DNA of 64,000 nt from Vibrio sp. AND4 (GCF_000171815.1 NZ_ABGR01000009.1:58409-122408), one strand, 5' to 3'. Shown: positions 22,288 through 32,859, numbered from the stretch's first letter. Made by a program: numbers and translations. The notes: generated from the letters alone by a model not told the origin.

Positions 22288-23556
22288 GTGGCAAAGAAAA
22301 TCCAAGCAATCCGAGGCATGAACGACTGCCTTCCAACTCAGTCTCCGCTGTGGCAGAAACTTGAAAATGCAGTAAAAAATACCGTGAGTGCATACGGCTA
22401 CAACGAAGTACGCATGCCAATCGTTGAAGAAACAAACCTATTTAGCCGCGCAGTTGGTGAAGAGACCGACGTCGTTTCAAAAGAAATGTACACCTTTGAT
22501 GATCGTAACGGGGACAGCCTAACACTTCGCCCGGAAGGGACGGCGGGTTGTGTTCGTGCATGTATTCAAAACAGCCTGATCAACCGTGACGAACAGCGTC
22601 TGTGGTACATGGGGCCGATGTTCCGCCATGAGCGTCCGCAAAAAGGTCGTTACCGTCAATTCCACCAGTGTGGTGTTGAGGTGTTTGGCCTAAATGGTCC
22701 AGATGTTGATGCAGAGCTTATCATGATGACAGCACGTCTATGGCGTGAGCTGGGTATCAATGAACATGTTCGTCTTGAGCTTAACTCTATCGGCTCTCAA
22801 GAAGATCGCGCAGACTACCGTACTGCACTGGTTGCATTCCTTGAGCAGCATATCGATGTGCTAGACGAAGATTGTAAGCGTCGCATGCACACGAACCCAC
22901 TGCGAGTTCTGGATACCAAGAACCCTGATGTTCAAGCTATTTTAGGTGATGCACCTCGCCTTTCTGAGTACTTAGGTGAAGAGTCTAAAGCACACTTCGC
23001 AGGTCTATGTGAACTTTTAGACGCAGCAGGTATCGAATACACAGTTAATGAGCGTTTAGTTCGTGGTTTGGATTACTATAACCGCACGGTATTTGAGTGG
23101 ATCACTGAGAGCTTAGGTGCTCAAGGCACAGTATGTGGTGGCGGTCGTTACGATGGTCTTGTAGAACAACTGGGTGGTAAATCAACACCAGCTGTTGGCT
23201 TTGCAATGGGTCTAGAGCGCCTGGTATTGATGCTCGAAACACTGGAGCTCACAGAGGTTCGTCGTAGTGTTGATGTTTATGTTGTAACAGCAGGTGAAGG
23301 CACTATGATGGCGGGGATGAAGCTGGCAGAACAGCTTCGTGAAGCGGCTCCTGGTGTTCGTGTGATGAACCATTTCGGTGGTGGTAACTTTAAGAAACAG
23401 TTTAAACGCGCAGATAAAGTGGGTGCTGTAGTAGCATTGGTTCTGGGCGAAAACGAAGTTGCAGAAAACACTGTAGTACTCAAAGACTTGGTTGGTGGTG
23501 AGCAAGAGACTTACAACCAATCAGAAGTTGCTGAGAAGATCGCAGCACTGATTTAA
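22288..23556 (+). CDS. hisS: Histidine--tRNA ligase
   Basis: Class II aminoacyl-tRNA synthetase charging tRNA-His. The frame can be opened from a TTG at 22243, but GTG 22288 gives [16 protein letters not shown], which matches the E. coli [16 protein letters not shown] start, and 422 residues. Motif 2 ([20 protein letters not shown]) and the histidine signature [15 protein letters not shown] are present. A short hairpin (GAGCACG/CGTGCTC, 22245-22261) lies just before the start and could affect translation. Confidence 0.97.
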   Translation: MAKKIQAIRGMNDCLPTQSPLWQKLENAVKNTVSAYGYNEVRMPIVEETNLFSRAVGEETDVVSKEMYTFDDRNGDSLTLRPEGTAGCVRACIQNSLINRDEQRLWYMGPMFRHERPQKGRYRQFHQCGVEVFGLNGPDVDAELIMMTARLWRELGINEHVRLELNSIGSQEDRADYRTALVAFLEQHIDVLDEDCKRRMHTNPLRVLDTKNPDVQAILGDAPRLSEYLGEESKAHFAGLCELLDAAGIEYTVNERLVRGLDYYNRTVFEWITESLGAQGTVCGGGRYDGLVEQLGGKSTPAVGFAMGLERLVLMLETLELTEVRRSVDVYVVTAGEGTMMAGMKLAEQLREAAPGVRVMNHFGGGNFKKQFKRADKVGAVVALVLGENEVAENTVVLKDLVGGEQETYNQSEVAEKIAALI

Positions 23557-23598
23557 GTCTTTTAATAGACTCAGATTTAAACCCTAGTTCGTAATAGT

Positions 23599-23623
23599 AA
23601 GGCTCCCAAGATAGGAGCCTTTC
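23599..23623 (+). terminator. Hairpin between hisS and yfgM
   Basis: AAGGCTCC pairs with GGAGCCTT around a 7-nt loop. The T-run is poor, so it may be a partial terminator or an mRNA processing hairpin. Confidence 0.5.
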
Positions 23624-23681
23624 GACGAAATGGGAATAATGGCAGGTTCGCTGCCATTGATATGTTTTAAGAGGACAGGAA

Positions 23682-24296
23682 GTGGAACTTTACGATACTG
23701 AAGAACAACAAGTTGAAGCGATTAAAGACTGGTGGAAGGAAAACGGCAAGGCCGTCATCATCGGTGCGGTTGTTGGTTTAGGTGGTCTATTTGGCTGGCG
23801 TTACTATCAGGATTCTGTGACTCAGGCGAGTGAAGCAGCTTCCCAAAGTTACACGACAGTGATGAGCACGCTGCAAACAAAAGGCGCTGATGCGCAAGCT
23901 GATATTCAAGCATTCATCGACTCGAACGAAGTGAAAGAGTATTCAGTTCTTGCCGCGCTTCAGCTAGCGAAAGTACAAGTGGAGGCAAAAGACCTTTCAG
24001 CTGCACTTGAGCAACTAAAGTGGGCCCAAAGCAACACGAAGGACGCCGTTTTAGCGCCACTTATCAGTTACCGTATTGCACGCATTGAAGCAGAAATGAA
24101 CAATTTTGATGCAGCCAACGCTGAGTTAGCTCTGGTAACAGATGCAGCATGGACTGGTCGCATCGCTGAGTTACGTGGTGATATTGCGCTTCGTCAAAAT
24201 GACAAAGCAGCAGCATATGCAGCGTATACGGAAGCTCAACAAGCAACTGACGCTAGCCCAACGCTACAAATGAAATTGGACGACTTGGCGAAATAA
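23682..24296 (+). CDS. yfgM: YfgM family ancillary SecYEG subunit
   Basis: Inner-membrane protein with a TPR-like periplasmic domain that associates with SecYEG and periplasmic chaperones. It starts at GTG 23682 after GAGGACAGG; 204 residues. One membrane segment near the N-terminus (about residues 23-42, AVIIGAVVGLGGLFGWRYY) is preceded by DWWKENGK. The helical remainder is Ala/Gln-rich. bamB starts 12 bp downstream, and the two are a known operon. Confidence 0.93.
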   Translation: MELYDTEEQQVEAIKDWWKENGKAVIIGAVVGLGGLFGWRYYQDSVTQASEAASQSYTTVMSTLQTKGADAQADIQAFIDSNEVKEYSVLAALQLAKVQVEAKDLSAALEQLKWAQSNTKDAVLAPLISYRIARIEAEMNNFDAANAELALVTDAAWTGRIAELRGDIALRQNDKAAAYAAYTEAQQATDASPTLQMKLDDLAK

Positions 24297-24308
24297 GGAC
24301 CGCATTGG

Positions 24309-25469
24309 ATGAAAAGAGTCTTTAAGAAAGCCTTGTTAGGGGCATTAATAGTGGGAATCTTGGCTGGTTGTGCTAGCGAGGAGGACACCATTGTTATGGC
24401 TCCATTGCCTCAGGTAGACAATCAATTTACACCAGATGCGAAATGGTCGACTTCGATTGGTAGCGGCGTAGGTCATTACTTCTCGAAATTGTCGCCTGTC
24501 GTTGCAAATGACACCTTGTTTGTTGCAAGCCGTGATGGTCTAGTCAAAGCGCTTGATCCAGAAAACGGCAAGCAAAAATGGCAAGTTAACCTAGAGAAAG
24601 ACGTTATTTTACGTCTTTCTGGTGGCATCACAGCCGCTTACGGCAGCCTTTACATCGGTTCTGAAAATGGTGAAGTGATTGCACTTGACCAAGAAACGGG
24701 TGAGATCAACTGGCGTATCGAAGTGAGTGGCGAAGTGCTTGCAAAACCAGTTGCTGATTCGGGCATGGTCATCGTAAACACCAGTCGTGGTATGTTGATT
24801 GCGTTAGATGAAAGCACTGGTGAACAACGTTGGGCATTGAGTACTGAAGTGCCAAACCTTACGTTGCGTGGTGATAGCACGCCAACAGCGATCGGTGGTG
24901 GTGTATTTTGGGGGACGGCAAATGGCCGACTCGCTGCGGCGATTGTTGAACGAGGTCAATTGATCTGGCAACAACCAGTAGGCACACCGAAAGGGGCAAC
25001 GGAAATCGATCGTCTGGTTGACGTTGATGCTTCACCTGTTGTTCTCGGTGGTACTCTTTTCACTATCGGTTATAACGGTCAGCTTATTGCTATCGATTTA
25101 CGTTCTGCAAACCCAATCTGGAAGCGCAACTATTCATCGGCCACAGATATCGCCACAGACGGTCGACGTCTCTTCGTCGTGACAGAGCAAGATCACCTTG
25201 TGGCAGTCGATGCTCGAAGTGGTACAGAACTTTGGGAAAACAGCAAGCTGGAATATCGTCAGCTTACTGCGCCAGTCATTGTCGATAACTACATAGTGGT
25301 CGGTGATACATTGGGTTACCTCCACTGGATTGATCGCTCAACGGGTGAATTCGTTGCACAACAATTTATCGATGACAGCGGCTTTGCTGTTGGTCCGACG
25401 TTGTTGTCGGATGGTTACGTGATTACAACGCGCAATGGCGATGTAAAGAAACTAACCATTAACGAATAA
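24309..25469 (+). CDS. bamB: Outer membrane protein assembly factor BamB
   Basis: Lipoprotein beta-propeller of the BAM complex that folds outer-membrane proteins. It has 386 residues with a lipoprotein signal peptide ending in the lipobox LAGC (Cys about residue 21). PQQ-like propeller repeats follow, seen as repeated variants of ALDxxxGxxxWQV (KALDPENGKQKWQV, IALDQETGEINWRI, IALDESTGEQRWAL). It shares an operon with yfgM and is ended by a strong hairpin. Confidence 0.97.
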   Translation: MKRVFKKALLGALIVGILAGCASEEDTIVMAPLPQVDNQFTPDAKWSTSIGSGVGHYFSKLSPVVANDTLFVASRDGLVKALDPENGKQKWQVNLEKDVILRLSGGITAAYGSLYIGSENGEVIALDQETGEINWRIEVSGEVLAKPVADSGMVIVNTSRGMLIALDESTGEQRWALSTEVPNLTLRGDSTPTAIGGGVFWGTANGRLAAAIVERGQLIWQQPVGTPKGATEIDRLVDVDASPVVLGGTLFTIGYNGQLIAIDLRSANPIWKRNYSSATDIATDGRRLFVVTEQDHLVAVDARSGTELWENSKLEYRQLTAPVIVDNYIVVGDTLGYLHWIDRSTGEFVAQQFIDDSGFAVGPTLLSDGYVITTRNGDVKKLTINE

Positions 25470-25490
25470 TATCGTGATATAATTCACATT

Positions 25491-25524
25491 CGGCTCCTGG
25501 TTGGCAACAGCTAGGAGCCGTTTT
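25491..25524 (+). terminator. Terminator after bamB
   Basis: CGGCTCCT pairs with AGGAGCCG around a 14-nt loop, followed by TTTT. Confidence 0.85.
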
Positions 25525-25566
25525 GTTGTTTGAAATTATTATTTATTCACCATTATTCCTGACGTG

Positions 25567-25620
25567 GTTATAGGTAAATATCTGGTTTGATTTGGCATCA
25601 AGCAAGTTGTTACCTATAAC
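25567..25620. repeat. 11-bp perfect inverted repeat upstream of der
   Basis: GTTATAGGTAA (25567-25577) and its exact reverse complement TTACCTATAAC (25610-25620) are separated by 32 nt and end 30 bp before the der start. No T-run follows, so this is not a typical terminator. It could be an mRNA leader structure or a protein binding site. Confidence 0.7.
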
Positions 25621-25650
25621 TACAGAAGAAAAATTATTGTAGAGGTTGTT

Positions 25651-27147
25651 ATGGTACCTGTTGTTGCTCTAGTAGGGCGTCCGAACGTAGGTAAATCTAC
25701 ACTATTTAACCGATTGACACGCACTCGTGATGCGTTGGTTGCGGACTTCCCTGGTCTAACGCGAGACCGTAAATATGGCCAGGCAAGCCTTGGTGAAGAG
25801 CACGAATTCATTGTTATCGATACCGGCGGTATCGACGGCACAGAAGAAGGTGTGGAAACCAAGATGGCAGAGCAATCATTAGCGGCGATTGATGAAGCTG
25901 ATGTGGTGCTATTCCTTGTTGATGGCCGTGCTGGATTAACGCCTTCGGATGAGGCGATTGCAGCGCACCTGCGTAAAATCGAAAAACCAGCAATGCTGGT
26001 AGTAAACAAGATCGATGGTATTGATGCGGATGCAGCTTGTGCCGATTTCTGGCAGCTTGGTGTTGACGACATGTACCATATTGCCGCGGCACATGGTCGT
26101 GGTGTAACGGCCTTGTTAGAACGTGCATTAGCGCCATTCTTTGATGATCTACTGGCAAGTGAATCTGAAGAAGGTGAGATCGAAGATCTGACTGGATTCG
26201 AAGATGAAGAGCTGGCGATTGAAGATTACACCGAAGAAGACGCAGAAGCAGAGTTCAAACGTTTGCAAGACCAGCCAATCAAACTGGCGATCATTGGTCG
26301 TCCAAACGTTGGCAAATCAACACTGACAAACCGTATTCTTGGTGAAGAGCGTGTTGTGGTATACGACATGCCAGGCACTACGCGTGACTCTATCTACATT
26401 CCAATGGAACGTGATGGTCGTGAGTACGTATTGATCGATACTGCGGGTGTGCGTCGCCGTGGTCGTATCAATGAAACTGTCGAGAAGTTCTCCGTTGTAA
26501 AGACCTTGAAAGCCGTAGAAGATGCGAACGTGGTTCTATTGGTTATCGACGCACGTGAAAACATTTCTGATCAAGACCTGAGTTTACTTGGCTTTGCATT
26601 GAACGCAGGTCGTTCAATCGTACTCGCAGTGAACAAGTGGGATGGTCTAGATAACGAAGTGAAAGAGAACGTGAAGAAAGAGCTCGACCGTCGTCTAGGC
26701 TTCGTCGACTTCGCTCGTATTCACTTTATTTCAGCGCTTCACGGCACAGGTGTTGGTCACTTGTTTGAATCGATTCAAGAAGCATACAAGTCGGCGACGA
26801 CACGTGTTGGTACTTCTGTTCTGACTCGTATTATGAAGATGGCGACAGACGATCACCAACCACCAATGGTTCGTGGGCGTCGCATCAAGCTTAAGTATGC
26901 CCACGCTGGTGGTTATAACCCGCCAATTGTCGTTGTTCACGGCAATATGGTCCGCGAGCTACCGGACTCTTATAAGCGCTACTTGATGAACTACTTCCGC
27001 AAGTCTCTTGAAATCATGGGTACACCGATTCGAATTAACTTCCAGAACAGTGATAACCCTTACGAGAACCGCACAAACAAGCTAACGCTATCTCAAGAGC
27101 GTAAGCGCAAGCGGATGATGTCTGCGGTGAAAAACCGCAACAAGTAA
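25651..27147 (+). CDS. der: Ribosome biogenesis GTPase Der
   Basis: Essential GTPase with two G domains in tandem, needed for 50S subunit maturation. It has 498 residues. First domain: [24 protein letters not shown]. Second domain (from about residue 209): [26 protein letters not shown] long acidic linker separates them and a KH-like domain closes the protein with a basic tail ([17 protein letters not shown]). The start at ATG 25651 gives the usual [15 protein letters not shown]. Confidence 0.98.
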   Translation: MVPVVALVGRPNVGKSTLFNRLTRTRDALVADFPGLTRDRKYGQASLGEEHEFIVIDTGGIDGTEEGVETKMAEQSLAAIDEADVVLFLVDGRAGLTPSDEAIAAHLRKIEKPAMLVVNKIDGIDADAACADFWQLGVDDMYHIAAAHGRGVTALLERALAPFFDDLLASESEEGEIEDLTGFEDEELAIEDYTEEDAEAEFKRLQDQPIKLAIIGRPNVGKSTLTNRILGEERVVVYDMPGTTRDSIYIPMERDGREYVLIDTAGVRRRGRINETVEKFSVVKTLKAVEDANVVLLVIDARENISDQDLSLLGFALNAGRSIVLAVNKWDGLDNEVKENVKKELDRRLGFVDFARIHFISALHGTGVGHLFESIQEAYKSATTRVGTSVLTRIMKMATDDHQPPMVRGRRIKLKYAHAGGYNPPIVVVHGNMVRELPDSYKRYLMNYFRKSLEIMGTPIRINFQNSDNPYENRTNKLTLSQERKRKRMMSAVKNRNK

Positions 27148-27163
27148 CCGCTAAGATTTTATC

Positions 27164-27195
27164 AATACCCAAGTTTTGACTTGGGTATTTTTTTA
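27164..27195 (+). terminator. Terminator after der
   Basis: AATACCCAAGT pairs with ACTTGGGTATT around TTTG, followed by a T-run. Confidence 0.92.
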
Positions 27196-27231
27196 TAAGC
27201 AGATTTTTGCTCACAGCAATGCATTAGAAGT

Positions 27232-28110
27232 ATGACAAATATGACTATCACAGCAACCAAGACACGCTTCTGTCATCAAACTTGGCAACTGGAAGCGTCA
27301 GTGCAACTTGTTCACTCTACAGAAGATCTCACTTATGTTCTCACTGAGGTGACCCCTTTTCATCCTGTCAGCCACATCTGGCCCGATCACCCAGCTGACA
27401 AAGGGACATTAACAGTCAAAGGGGTGAGCTTTGAAGTGATAGATTGCCAAGTTGGTGCGGTTGAACTGGCCAGTGGAGCCTTGCACGTTGGTGCTGCGAT
27501 ACCGGTAAAGCGCGACAGTGAAGGGTGGGCATTTGTGGTGGTACACGTATTAGCACGTAATGAGACCATCGTTGTGGGAGATGTTGTCTTTTTAGAGGTG
27601 GATAAAGAGTATCAGCTGTCACTGAGTCGCGGTCATAGTGCGGGACATATCGCATACCTTGCGCTTAATAAAGTCCTGGCGCAGAATTATTGGCGTAAAG
27701 ATGCGGACCGCAAAGACCCACACGGTAATTACGATTTCAACAGCTATGCGCAAGAAACCAGTTTTGTTACGCCAGATAAATGTCTGGATACCTACCGTTT
27801 AGGCAAAACAATCCGAAAAAGAGGGTTAAACAGTGCAGATATGCTGTCTGACCTAAAAATAATCGAACAACAGGTGAATCTTCTGTTGGAAGATTGGCTG
27901 AAAAGAGACGCAGCGATTACTATCGATTGTCACGGCGAGCATCTTACCGATTCACGTTATTGGCAGTGCGATTTAGGCGAAGGCGAAGTGGCTATCATCC
28001 CTTGTGGGGGAACGCATGCGAGCCATTTGAGTGACTTTGGCTCTATACATGTGACACTTGTGGAAATCGACCAACAAACAATTGAAATGCACAGCGATGT
28101 AATACGCTAA
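27232..28110 (+). CDS. AlaX-like alanyl-tRNA editing domain protein
   Basis: Likely a stand-alone trans-editing protein of the AlaX/AlaRS second additional domain superfamily, which deacylates mischarged tRNA. The 292-residue protein has both zinc motifs: HxxxH in RGHSAGHIAYLAL and CxxxH in PCGGTHASHLSDFG. The N-terminal barrel has TPFHPVSHIWPDHPADKGTL where canonical AlaX proteins have a Gly-Gly-Gln element, so the GGQ is replaced. Starts at 27232 or 27241 are both possible. It is unlinked to alaS and lies alone after der. Substrate (Ser/Gly-tRNA-Ala or other) cannot be told from sequence. Confidence 0.8.
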   Translation: MTNMTITATKTRFCHQTWQLEASVQLVHSTEDLTYVLTEVTPFHPVSHIWPDHPADKGTLTVKGVSFEVIDCQVGAVELASGALHVGAAIPVKRDSEGWAFVVVHVLARNETIVVGDVVFLEVDKEYQLSLSRGHSAGHIAYLALNKVLAQNYWRKDADRKDPHGNYDFNSYAQETSFVTPDKCLDTYRLGKTIRKRGLNSADMLSDLKIIEQQVNLLLEDWLKRDAAITIDCHGEHLTDSRYWQCDLGEGEVAIIPCGGTHASHLSDFGSIHVTLVEIDQQTIEMHSDVIR

Positions 28111-28411
28111 GTTTTGATTTCGATCTTTTTACAAAATCCTGTTTTTTTAATTTAAATCTTACCTGGTAGTTTTTAATCCTGCTTCAAATTGAAATGCAGA
28201 ATATGTAACTTATGCTTTCGGTGTGTGGTTATATAAATATTCTTTTAAGGCCTGATCGCTGATCAAAAAGGAAATATCCGAAGATCAGTATATGATCTTT
28301 TCTTGTGTTGCGTTCACATGTTGTGATTTGGTTATATGTGTCATATTTTTATAGCTATTACATCTCAGGCTAAAAATATTAACAGCCTAATAACAATATG
28401 AATATGTCACA
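28111..28411. other. AT-rich intergenic region with GATC-centred palindromes
   Basis: No gene. At about 28252-28264 two CTGATCR copies are in tandem, and at about 28280-28300 AAGATCA pairs with TGATCTT around GTATA, followed by TTTTC. The latter may be a weak terminator or an operator for the downstream GGDEF gene. Confidence 0.5.
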
Positions 28412-29416
28412 ATGGATAAAGACAGACTGTTAGATGCTCACCGAGCAGTCAATCGTCTTCTAGGTAAGCTCGCTCTAGGAATGGAACGCAAGAGCCTCAA
28501 CCACGAGGTTATTGAGTTAAGTGAAAGTCTATTCGGTAAGAGGAAAGCTTCCATATTACGATTGCACCCCGATACCAACACACTGCATTTGGAATACGCC
28601 CCATGTTTGCCTGATTTCTATAACGAAGCGATTGAGGGGGTTCCAATTGGTCCCCAAGTTGGTTCATGTGGCGCTGCTGCGTTCTTGAAACAAACCGTTG
28701 TTGTCAGCGATATCGAGAATCATGCTAACTGGGCCCCTTTCCTCAACTTGACTCAACAGGCCCAGCTTTTAGCGTGTTGGTCGGTTCCGATCATTGCTTC
28801 CGATGGACATGTATTGGGAACATTCGCGGTGTACAGCGATATTCCCTCTGAACCTCACCCTCATGAACTCGAAGTGCTCGAGATGTTGGCCGCTCTATAT
28901 GCGGTTGCGCTGGAGAAGTATCGTTTAGAGGAACAACTTCATTTCCATGCCAGCCGAGATCCACTGACACATTGTTTTAATCGCCGCGCTTTGTTGACGG
29001 AAGTCGATCGAAAAATTAATGGAAAATGTGGTCGCAATACCTTGGTAGGGTGTTTCTTTGTTGATATTGATGAGTTTAAGTACATCAATGATCGTTTTGG
29101 TCATGAGACTGGCGATCAAGTCTTGGTATCGGTGGCAGAGCATCTTAAACAGGCGTTTCGTGCGTGTTCAGTGATAGGCCGTTATGGGGGAGATGAGTTT
29201 GTTGGCTTCTGCTGTTTCTCGAACCAACATGCTTATCAAGCTTTTGTATCACGCTTGGAACAAAGGCTGAGCCAAGTGTGTCAGTTAAACGAATACAGAG
29301 TAAAAGCCAGTATTGGTGCTGCTTGTGATACAGCGTGTGAACGAGCGGTATTGCAACAGCTCATTCAACAGGCCGATGTGGCAATGTATCAAAATAAACG
29401 TGCGAAACAAATATGA
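28412..29416 (+). CDS. GAF domain-containing diguanylate cyclase
   Basis: Predicted to make cyclic di-GMP from two GTP, with activity tuned by a ligand or redox state at the GAF domain. It has 334 residues: GAF about 18-160 (VGSCGAAAFLKQTVVVSDIENHANW), a short linker helix, GGDEF about 175-334. The active site is intact (GRYGGDEF), as is the metal-site FFVDIDEFKYINDRFGHETGD. The RxxD inhibitory site that normally precedes it reads RACS, so product inhibition by the primary I-site is probably absent. No membrane segment; cytoplasmic. No strong Shine-Dalgarno before ATG 28412. Confidence 0.93.
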   Translation: MDKDRLLDAHRAVNRLLGKLALGMERKSLNHEVIELSESLFGKRKASILRLHPDTNTLHLEYAPCLPDFYNEAIEGVPIGPQVGSCGAAAFLKQTVVVSDIENHANWAPFLNLTQQAQLLACWSVPIIASDGHVLGTFAVYSDIPSEPHPHELEVLEMLAALYAVALEKYRLEEQLHFHASRDPLTHCFNRRALLTEVDRKINGKCGRNTLVGCFFVDIDEFKYINDRFGHETGDQVLVSVAEHLKQAFRACSVIGRYGGDEFVGFCCFSNQHAYQAFVSRLEQRLSQVCQLNEYRVKASIGAACDTACERAVLQQLIQQADVAMYQNKRAKQI

Positions 29417-29486
29417 TAAGAATCAAAACACAAGCTTGCCGTATGATTAAACTATAAACAGTCATTCGACGTTTTAAAGGATAACC

Positions 29487-29711
29487 ATGCAACCAAATAT
29501 CTGCCCAACATGCGACATTGAACTTGAATGGGAAGGAAAATACAGCTGCAACAGATGTGAATCTGTGTATCAAAAAGTGGGTTTTTGCCCAGATTGCGAT
29601 GTGGCGTTGGAGAAGCTGCGGGCTTGCGGTGCGGAAAACTATTTTTGCAGCGACTGCAATGAACTTAAATCGAAATCACGGGTTCGATTTGAGTTTCAAA
29701 AAATCAGTTAA
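29487..29711 (+). CDS. yfgJ: YfgJ-family zinc-ribbon protein
   Basis: Small 74-residue protein with two zinc-ribbon-like units: [19 protein letters not shown] and [24 protein letters not shown], eight or more cysteines in pairs. The C-terminal half (ACGAENYFC...KSRVRFEF) resembles E. coli YfgJ, which also lies between der and xseA. Function is unknown; nucleic-acid or protein binding is a guess. It is preceded by AAAGGATAACC. Its stop overlaps the convergent xseA stop in the palindrome TTAA. Confidence 0.8.
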   Translation: MQPNICPTCDIELEWEGKYSCNRCESVYQKVGFCPDCDVALEKLRACGAENYFCSDCNELKSKSRVRFEFQKIS

Positions 29712-31039
29712 TTAACAGTTGAGCGAAGTTCACCATCAGATAAGCGAGTGACTAATACGTCACCTGATTTCACTTCTTTCGCTTGCGTAACAATCTGGCC
29801 TTGTTCGGTCTGAGTGATGGAGTAGCCACGTTTTAGTGTTGCCAGTGGGCTTACCGTATCTAGCTTCTCTGCTGCAATGGCCAGTTGATGTCGCATGGTC
29901 AGTAATTTACGATCCATTGCATCCATCAGCTTTTGCTCGACACGATCTAATTTCGATTTCTGCTCGGCCAAGCGTTTCACTGGTGAATTCAGCTGTAAGC
30001 GGTGATGCTTGCGCTCAACAGCTTGTTGGCGCGTTGTTATGAAGCCTTGCATTGCGCGTTGTAAGCGCATGTCCAACTCATCAAGTTGTTGCGTCTGACG
30101 CTGCAGTTGATAGCTTGGGTGCTGACGTTCTAGACGGTGCATCAGTGAAGCGGATTGCTGTTTTTGTTGCGCTAGGTAGTAACGCATTGCACTGGCTAAC
30201 TTGTGTTGGCGAGCCACCAAAGCTTGATTTTTGTGGCTGTTATCGCGGCTTACCAATTCCGCTGCCGCTGATGGGGTCGGTGCTCGCATATCGGCAACAA
30301 AGTCGGCAATCGTCACATCAACCTCATGGCCAACCGCACTGATGATCGGAATTTGGCTTGATGCAATAGTACGAGCAAGGATCTCGTTGTTGAAGCACCA
30401 TAGGTCTTCTAACGAGCCTCCGCCTCGACCAACGATCAGCACATCACATTCACCTCGGCTGTTTGCACGGCCGATGGCTTGCGCAATTTGAATGGCGGCA
30501 TCTTCACCCTGCACCATGGTTGGGTAAACCACAACGGGTAGAGAGGGATCACGGCGCTTCAATACGTCTAAGATATCGTAGAGCGCGGCACCCGTTTTTG
30601 AGGTTATTACACCAACACGCCTTGGATGCTCTGGTAATGACTGCTTATTGGTCTGAGCAAACAAACCTTCCGCAGCAAGTTTCATCTTAAGTGCTTCAAA
30701 TTCTTGCTGTAGGCGACCGTCACCCTCTGGCTGCATGCTTTCAATGATCAACTGATAATCACCACGTGGCTCGTACAGAGACAGGCGTGCTTTGACTAAT
30801 ACTTGATTGCCATTCGTGGGCTTGAAAGTCACGCGGCGATTGTTACCACGGAACATGGCACACTTTACTTGAGCGCGAGAGTCTTTAAGAGTGAGATACC
30901 AGTGACCAGAGACAGGTGCTGAGAAATTGGAGATTTCTCCGACAAGCCAGACGATACCCATTTCATTTTCGAGCAGCAGACGCACTTCGGCATTGAGACG
31001 AGAAACAGTGAAGATATTTTGGTTGGTCTGGGAGAGCAC
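29708..31039 (-). CDS. xseA: Exodeoxyribonuclease VII large subunit
   Basis: Large subunit of the ssDNA-specific ExoVII, which degrades single strands from both ends with XseB. It has 443 residues. An N-terminal OB-fold domain ([23 protein letters not shown]), the catalytic core ([56 protein letters not shown]) and a long coiled-coil domain rich in Gln/Arg/Leu are seen in order. It starts at GTG 31039. It is divergent from guaB, the conserved xseA/guaBA arrangement, and converges on yfgJ with a 4-bp overlap. Confidence 0.97.
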   Translation of the reverse strand: MLSQTNQNIFTVSRLNAEVRLLLENEMGIVWLVGEISNFSAPVSGHWYLTLKDSRAQVKCAMFRGNNRRVTFKPTNGNQVLVKARLSLYEPRGDYQLIIESMQPEGDGRLQQEFEALKMKLAAEGLFAQTNKQSLPEHPRRVGVITSKTGAALYDILDVLKRRDPSLPVVVYPTMVQGEDAAIQIAQAIGRANSRGECDVLIVGRGGGSLEDLWCFNNEILARTIASSQIPIISAVGHEVDVTIADFVADMRAPTPSAAAELVSRDNSHKNQALVARQHKLASAMRYYLAQQKQQSASLMHRLERQHPSYQLQRQTQQLDELDMRLQRAMQGFITTRQQAVERKHHRLQLNSPVKRLAEQKSKLDRVEQKLMDAMDRKLLTMRHQLAIAAEKLDTVSPLATLKRGYSITQTEQGQIVTQAKEVKSGDVLVTRLSDGELRSTVN

Positions 31040-31150
31040 GCTGATTCCGTAGACGTGAGTATAGAACTTAGCGGCAATATAATATATATCAAGGGGTAGA
31101 TTGCAAGAAAAAAATCAAAGAAATTTGTAGTAAAGCGATTGCGTTCACCG

Positions 31151-31156
31151 TATAAT
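31151..31156 (+). promoter_or_regulatory. Candidate -10 element for guaBA
   Basis: A perfect TATAAT, 115 bp before guaB, preceded by an A-rich stretch (about 31105-31125) that could be an UP element. The -35 is poor (TTGTAG at 31126, spacing 19). Promoter called mainly on the -10 and context. Confidence 0.5.
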
Positions 31157-31270
31157 CCGTCCGCAATATCCAATCTAAACGTAGTCAATTACCTAACATT
31201 GGTTACGCTCATTATGCGAAACGATGAGAACGGATTGTCCTTTTACTCCTCAAATTGTGAGATATTGCAA

Positions 31271-32734
31271 ATGCTAAGAATTGCCAAAGAAGCGCTGACA
31301 TTCGATGACGTATTACTCGTGCCAGCTCACTCCACTGTTCTCCCAAATACAGCTGATCTTCGCACTCAGTTGACTAAGAACATCACCCTAAACATCCCAA
31401 TGATTTCAGCGTCGATGGACACTGTTACTGAAGCTCGTCTAGCCATTGCGCTGGCGCAAGAGGGTGGCATTGGCTTTATCCACAAAAATATGTCTATTGA
31501 GCAGCAAGCTGCTGAAGTACGTAAAGTTAAGAAGTTTGAAGCTGGTGTTGTCTCTGATCCAGTAACGGTTAACCCTGACGCGACGATCGCCGATGTGGTT
31601 GCACTGACTGACAAACACGGCTTTGCTGGTTTCCCTGTCGTTACAGAGAACAATGAGCTTGTAGGTATTATCACTGGCCGTGATGTACGTTTTGTTACTG
31701 ACCTTTCCAAGAAAGTCTCTTCAGTGATGACCGCAAAAGAAACCCTTGCTGCAGTTAAAGAAGGTGCAACTCGCGAAGAAGTGCAAGAGAAGATGCACGA
31801 AGCGCGCGTTGAGAAAGTACTAGTCGTTAACGATGAGTTCCAACTTACCGGTATGATCACGGCGAAAGACTTCCACAAAGCAGAACGTAAACCAAACGCT
31901 TGTAAAGATGAGCGCGGTAGCTTGCGTGTTGGCGCAGCGGTTGGTGCAGGCGCTGGCAACGAGGAGCGTGTCGCCGCTCTGGTTGAAGCAGGCGTTGACG
32001 TTCTACTTATCGACTCTTCACACGGTCACTCAGAGGGTGTGTTAAACCGTATCCGTGAAACACGCGCAGCGTATCCAGACCTAGACATTATTGGCGGTAA
32101 CGTGGCGACAGGTGCTGGTGCTAAAGCACTTATCGAGGCGGGCGTTAGCGCAGTGAAAGTTGGTATCGGCCCTGGTTCAATCTGTACGACTCGTATCGTA
32201 ACTGGCGTTGGTGTTCCTCAGGTAACGGCAATCGCAGACGCAGCAGAAGTAGCGAATTCATTCGGTATTCCAGTTATCGCTGATGGCGGTATCCGTTTTT
32301 CTGGTGACATCTGTAAAGCTATCGTCGCTGGCGCATCCTGTGTGATGGTTGGCTCTATGTTTGCAGGAACAGAAGAAGCACCGGGCGAAGTGATTCTTTA
32401 CAACGGCCGCTCTTACAAGTCTTACCGAGGTATGGGTTCTCTTGGTGCAATGTCTCAAGGCTCATCTGACCGTTACTTCCAGTCGGATAATGCAGCAGAC
32501 AAGCTAGTACCAGAAGGTATCGAAGGTCGTATCGCCTACAAAGGCCGACTAAAAGAAATCGTACACCAACAAATGGGTGGCCTACGTTCAAGCATGGGTC
32601 TTACTGGCTCTGCAACGGTTGAAGACATGCGCACCAAAGCGGAATTTGTTCGCATCTCTGGCGCAGGCATGGCTGAATCCCACGTACACGACGTTCAAAT
32701 CACTAAGGAAGCACCAAACTACCGTCGCGGTTAA
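31271..32734 (+). CDS. guaB: Inosine-5'-monophosphate dehydrogenase
   Basis: Oxidises IMP to XMP with NAD, the committed step to guanine nucleotides. The open frame starts at 31139, but ATG 31271 gives [21 protein letters not shown] and 487 residues (E. coli 488). Two CBS motifs occupy about residues 90-200, inserted in the TIM barrel. The catalytic cysteine is in [20 protein letters not shown]. guaA follows after 125 bp with no terminator. Confidence 0.98.
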   Translation: MLRIAKEALTFDDVLLVPAHSTVLPNTADLRTQLTKNITLNIPMISASMDTVTEARLAIALAQEGGIGFIHKNMSIEQQAAEVRKVKKFEAGVVSDPVTVNPDATIADVVALTDKHGFAGFPVVTENNELVGIITGRDVRFVTDLSKKVSSVMTAKETLAAVKEGATREEVQEKMHEARVEKVLVVNDEFQLTGMITAKDFHKAERKPNACKDERGSLRVGAAVGAGAGNEERVAALVEAGVDVLLIDSSHGHSEGVLNRIRETRAAYPDLDIIGGNVATGAGAKALIEAGVSAVKVGIGPGSICTTRIVTGVGVPQVTAIADAAEVANSFGIPVIADGGIRFSGDICKAIVAGASCVMVGSMFAGTEEAPGEVILYNGRSYKSYRGMGSLGAMSQGSSDRYFQSDNAADKLVPEGIEGRIAYKGRLKEIVHQQMGGLRSSMGLTGSATVEDMRTKAEFVRISGAGMAESHVHDVQITKEAPNYRRG

Positions 32735-32859
32735 TATTTAAGGTTGTAAAAATACAATCCATACACCCAACGGAAACGTTTGCTTTTTCCTTGAAGCATT
32801 AATAAGAGGCGAGTACACTCGCCTCCGTTTTAATTACCTAGCTTATAAGACTGCTCAAA

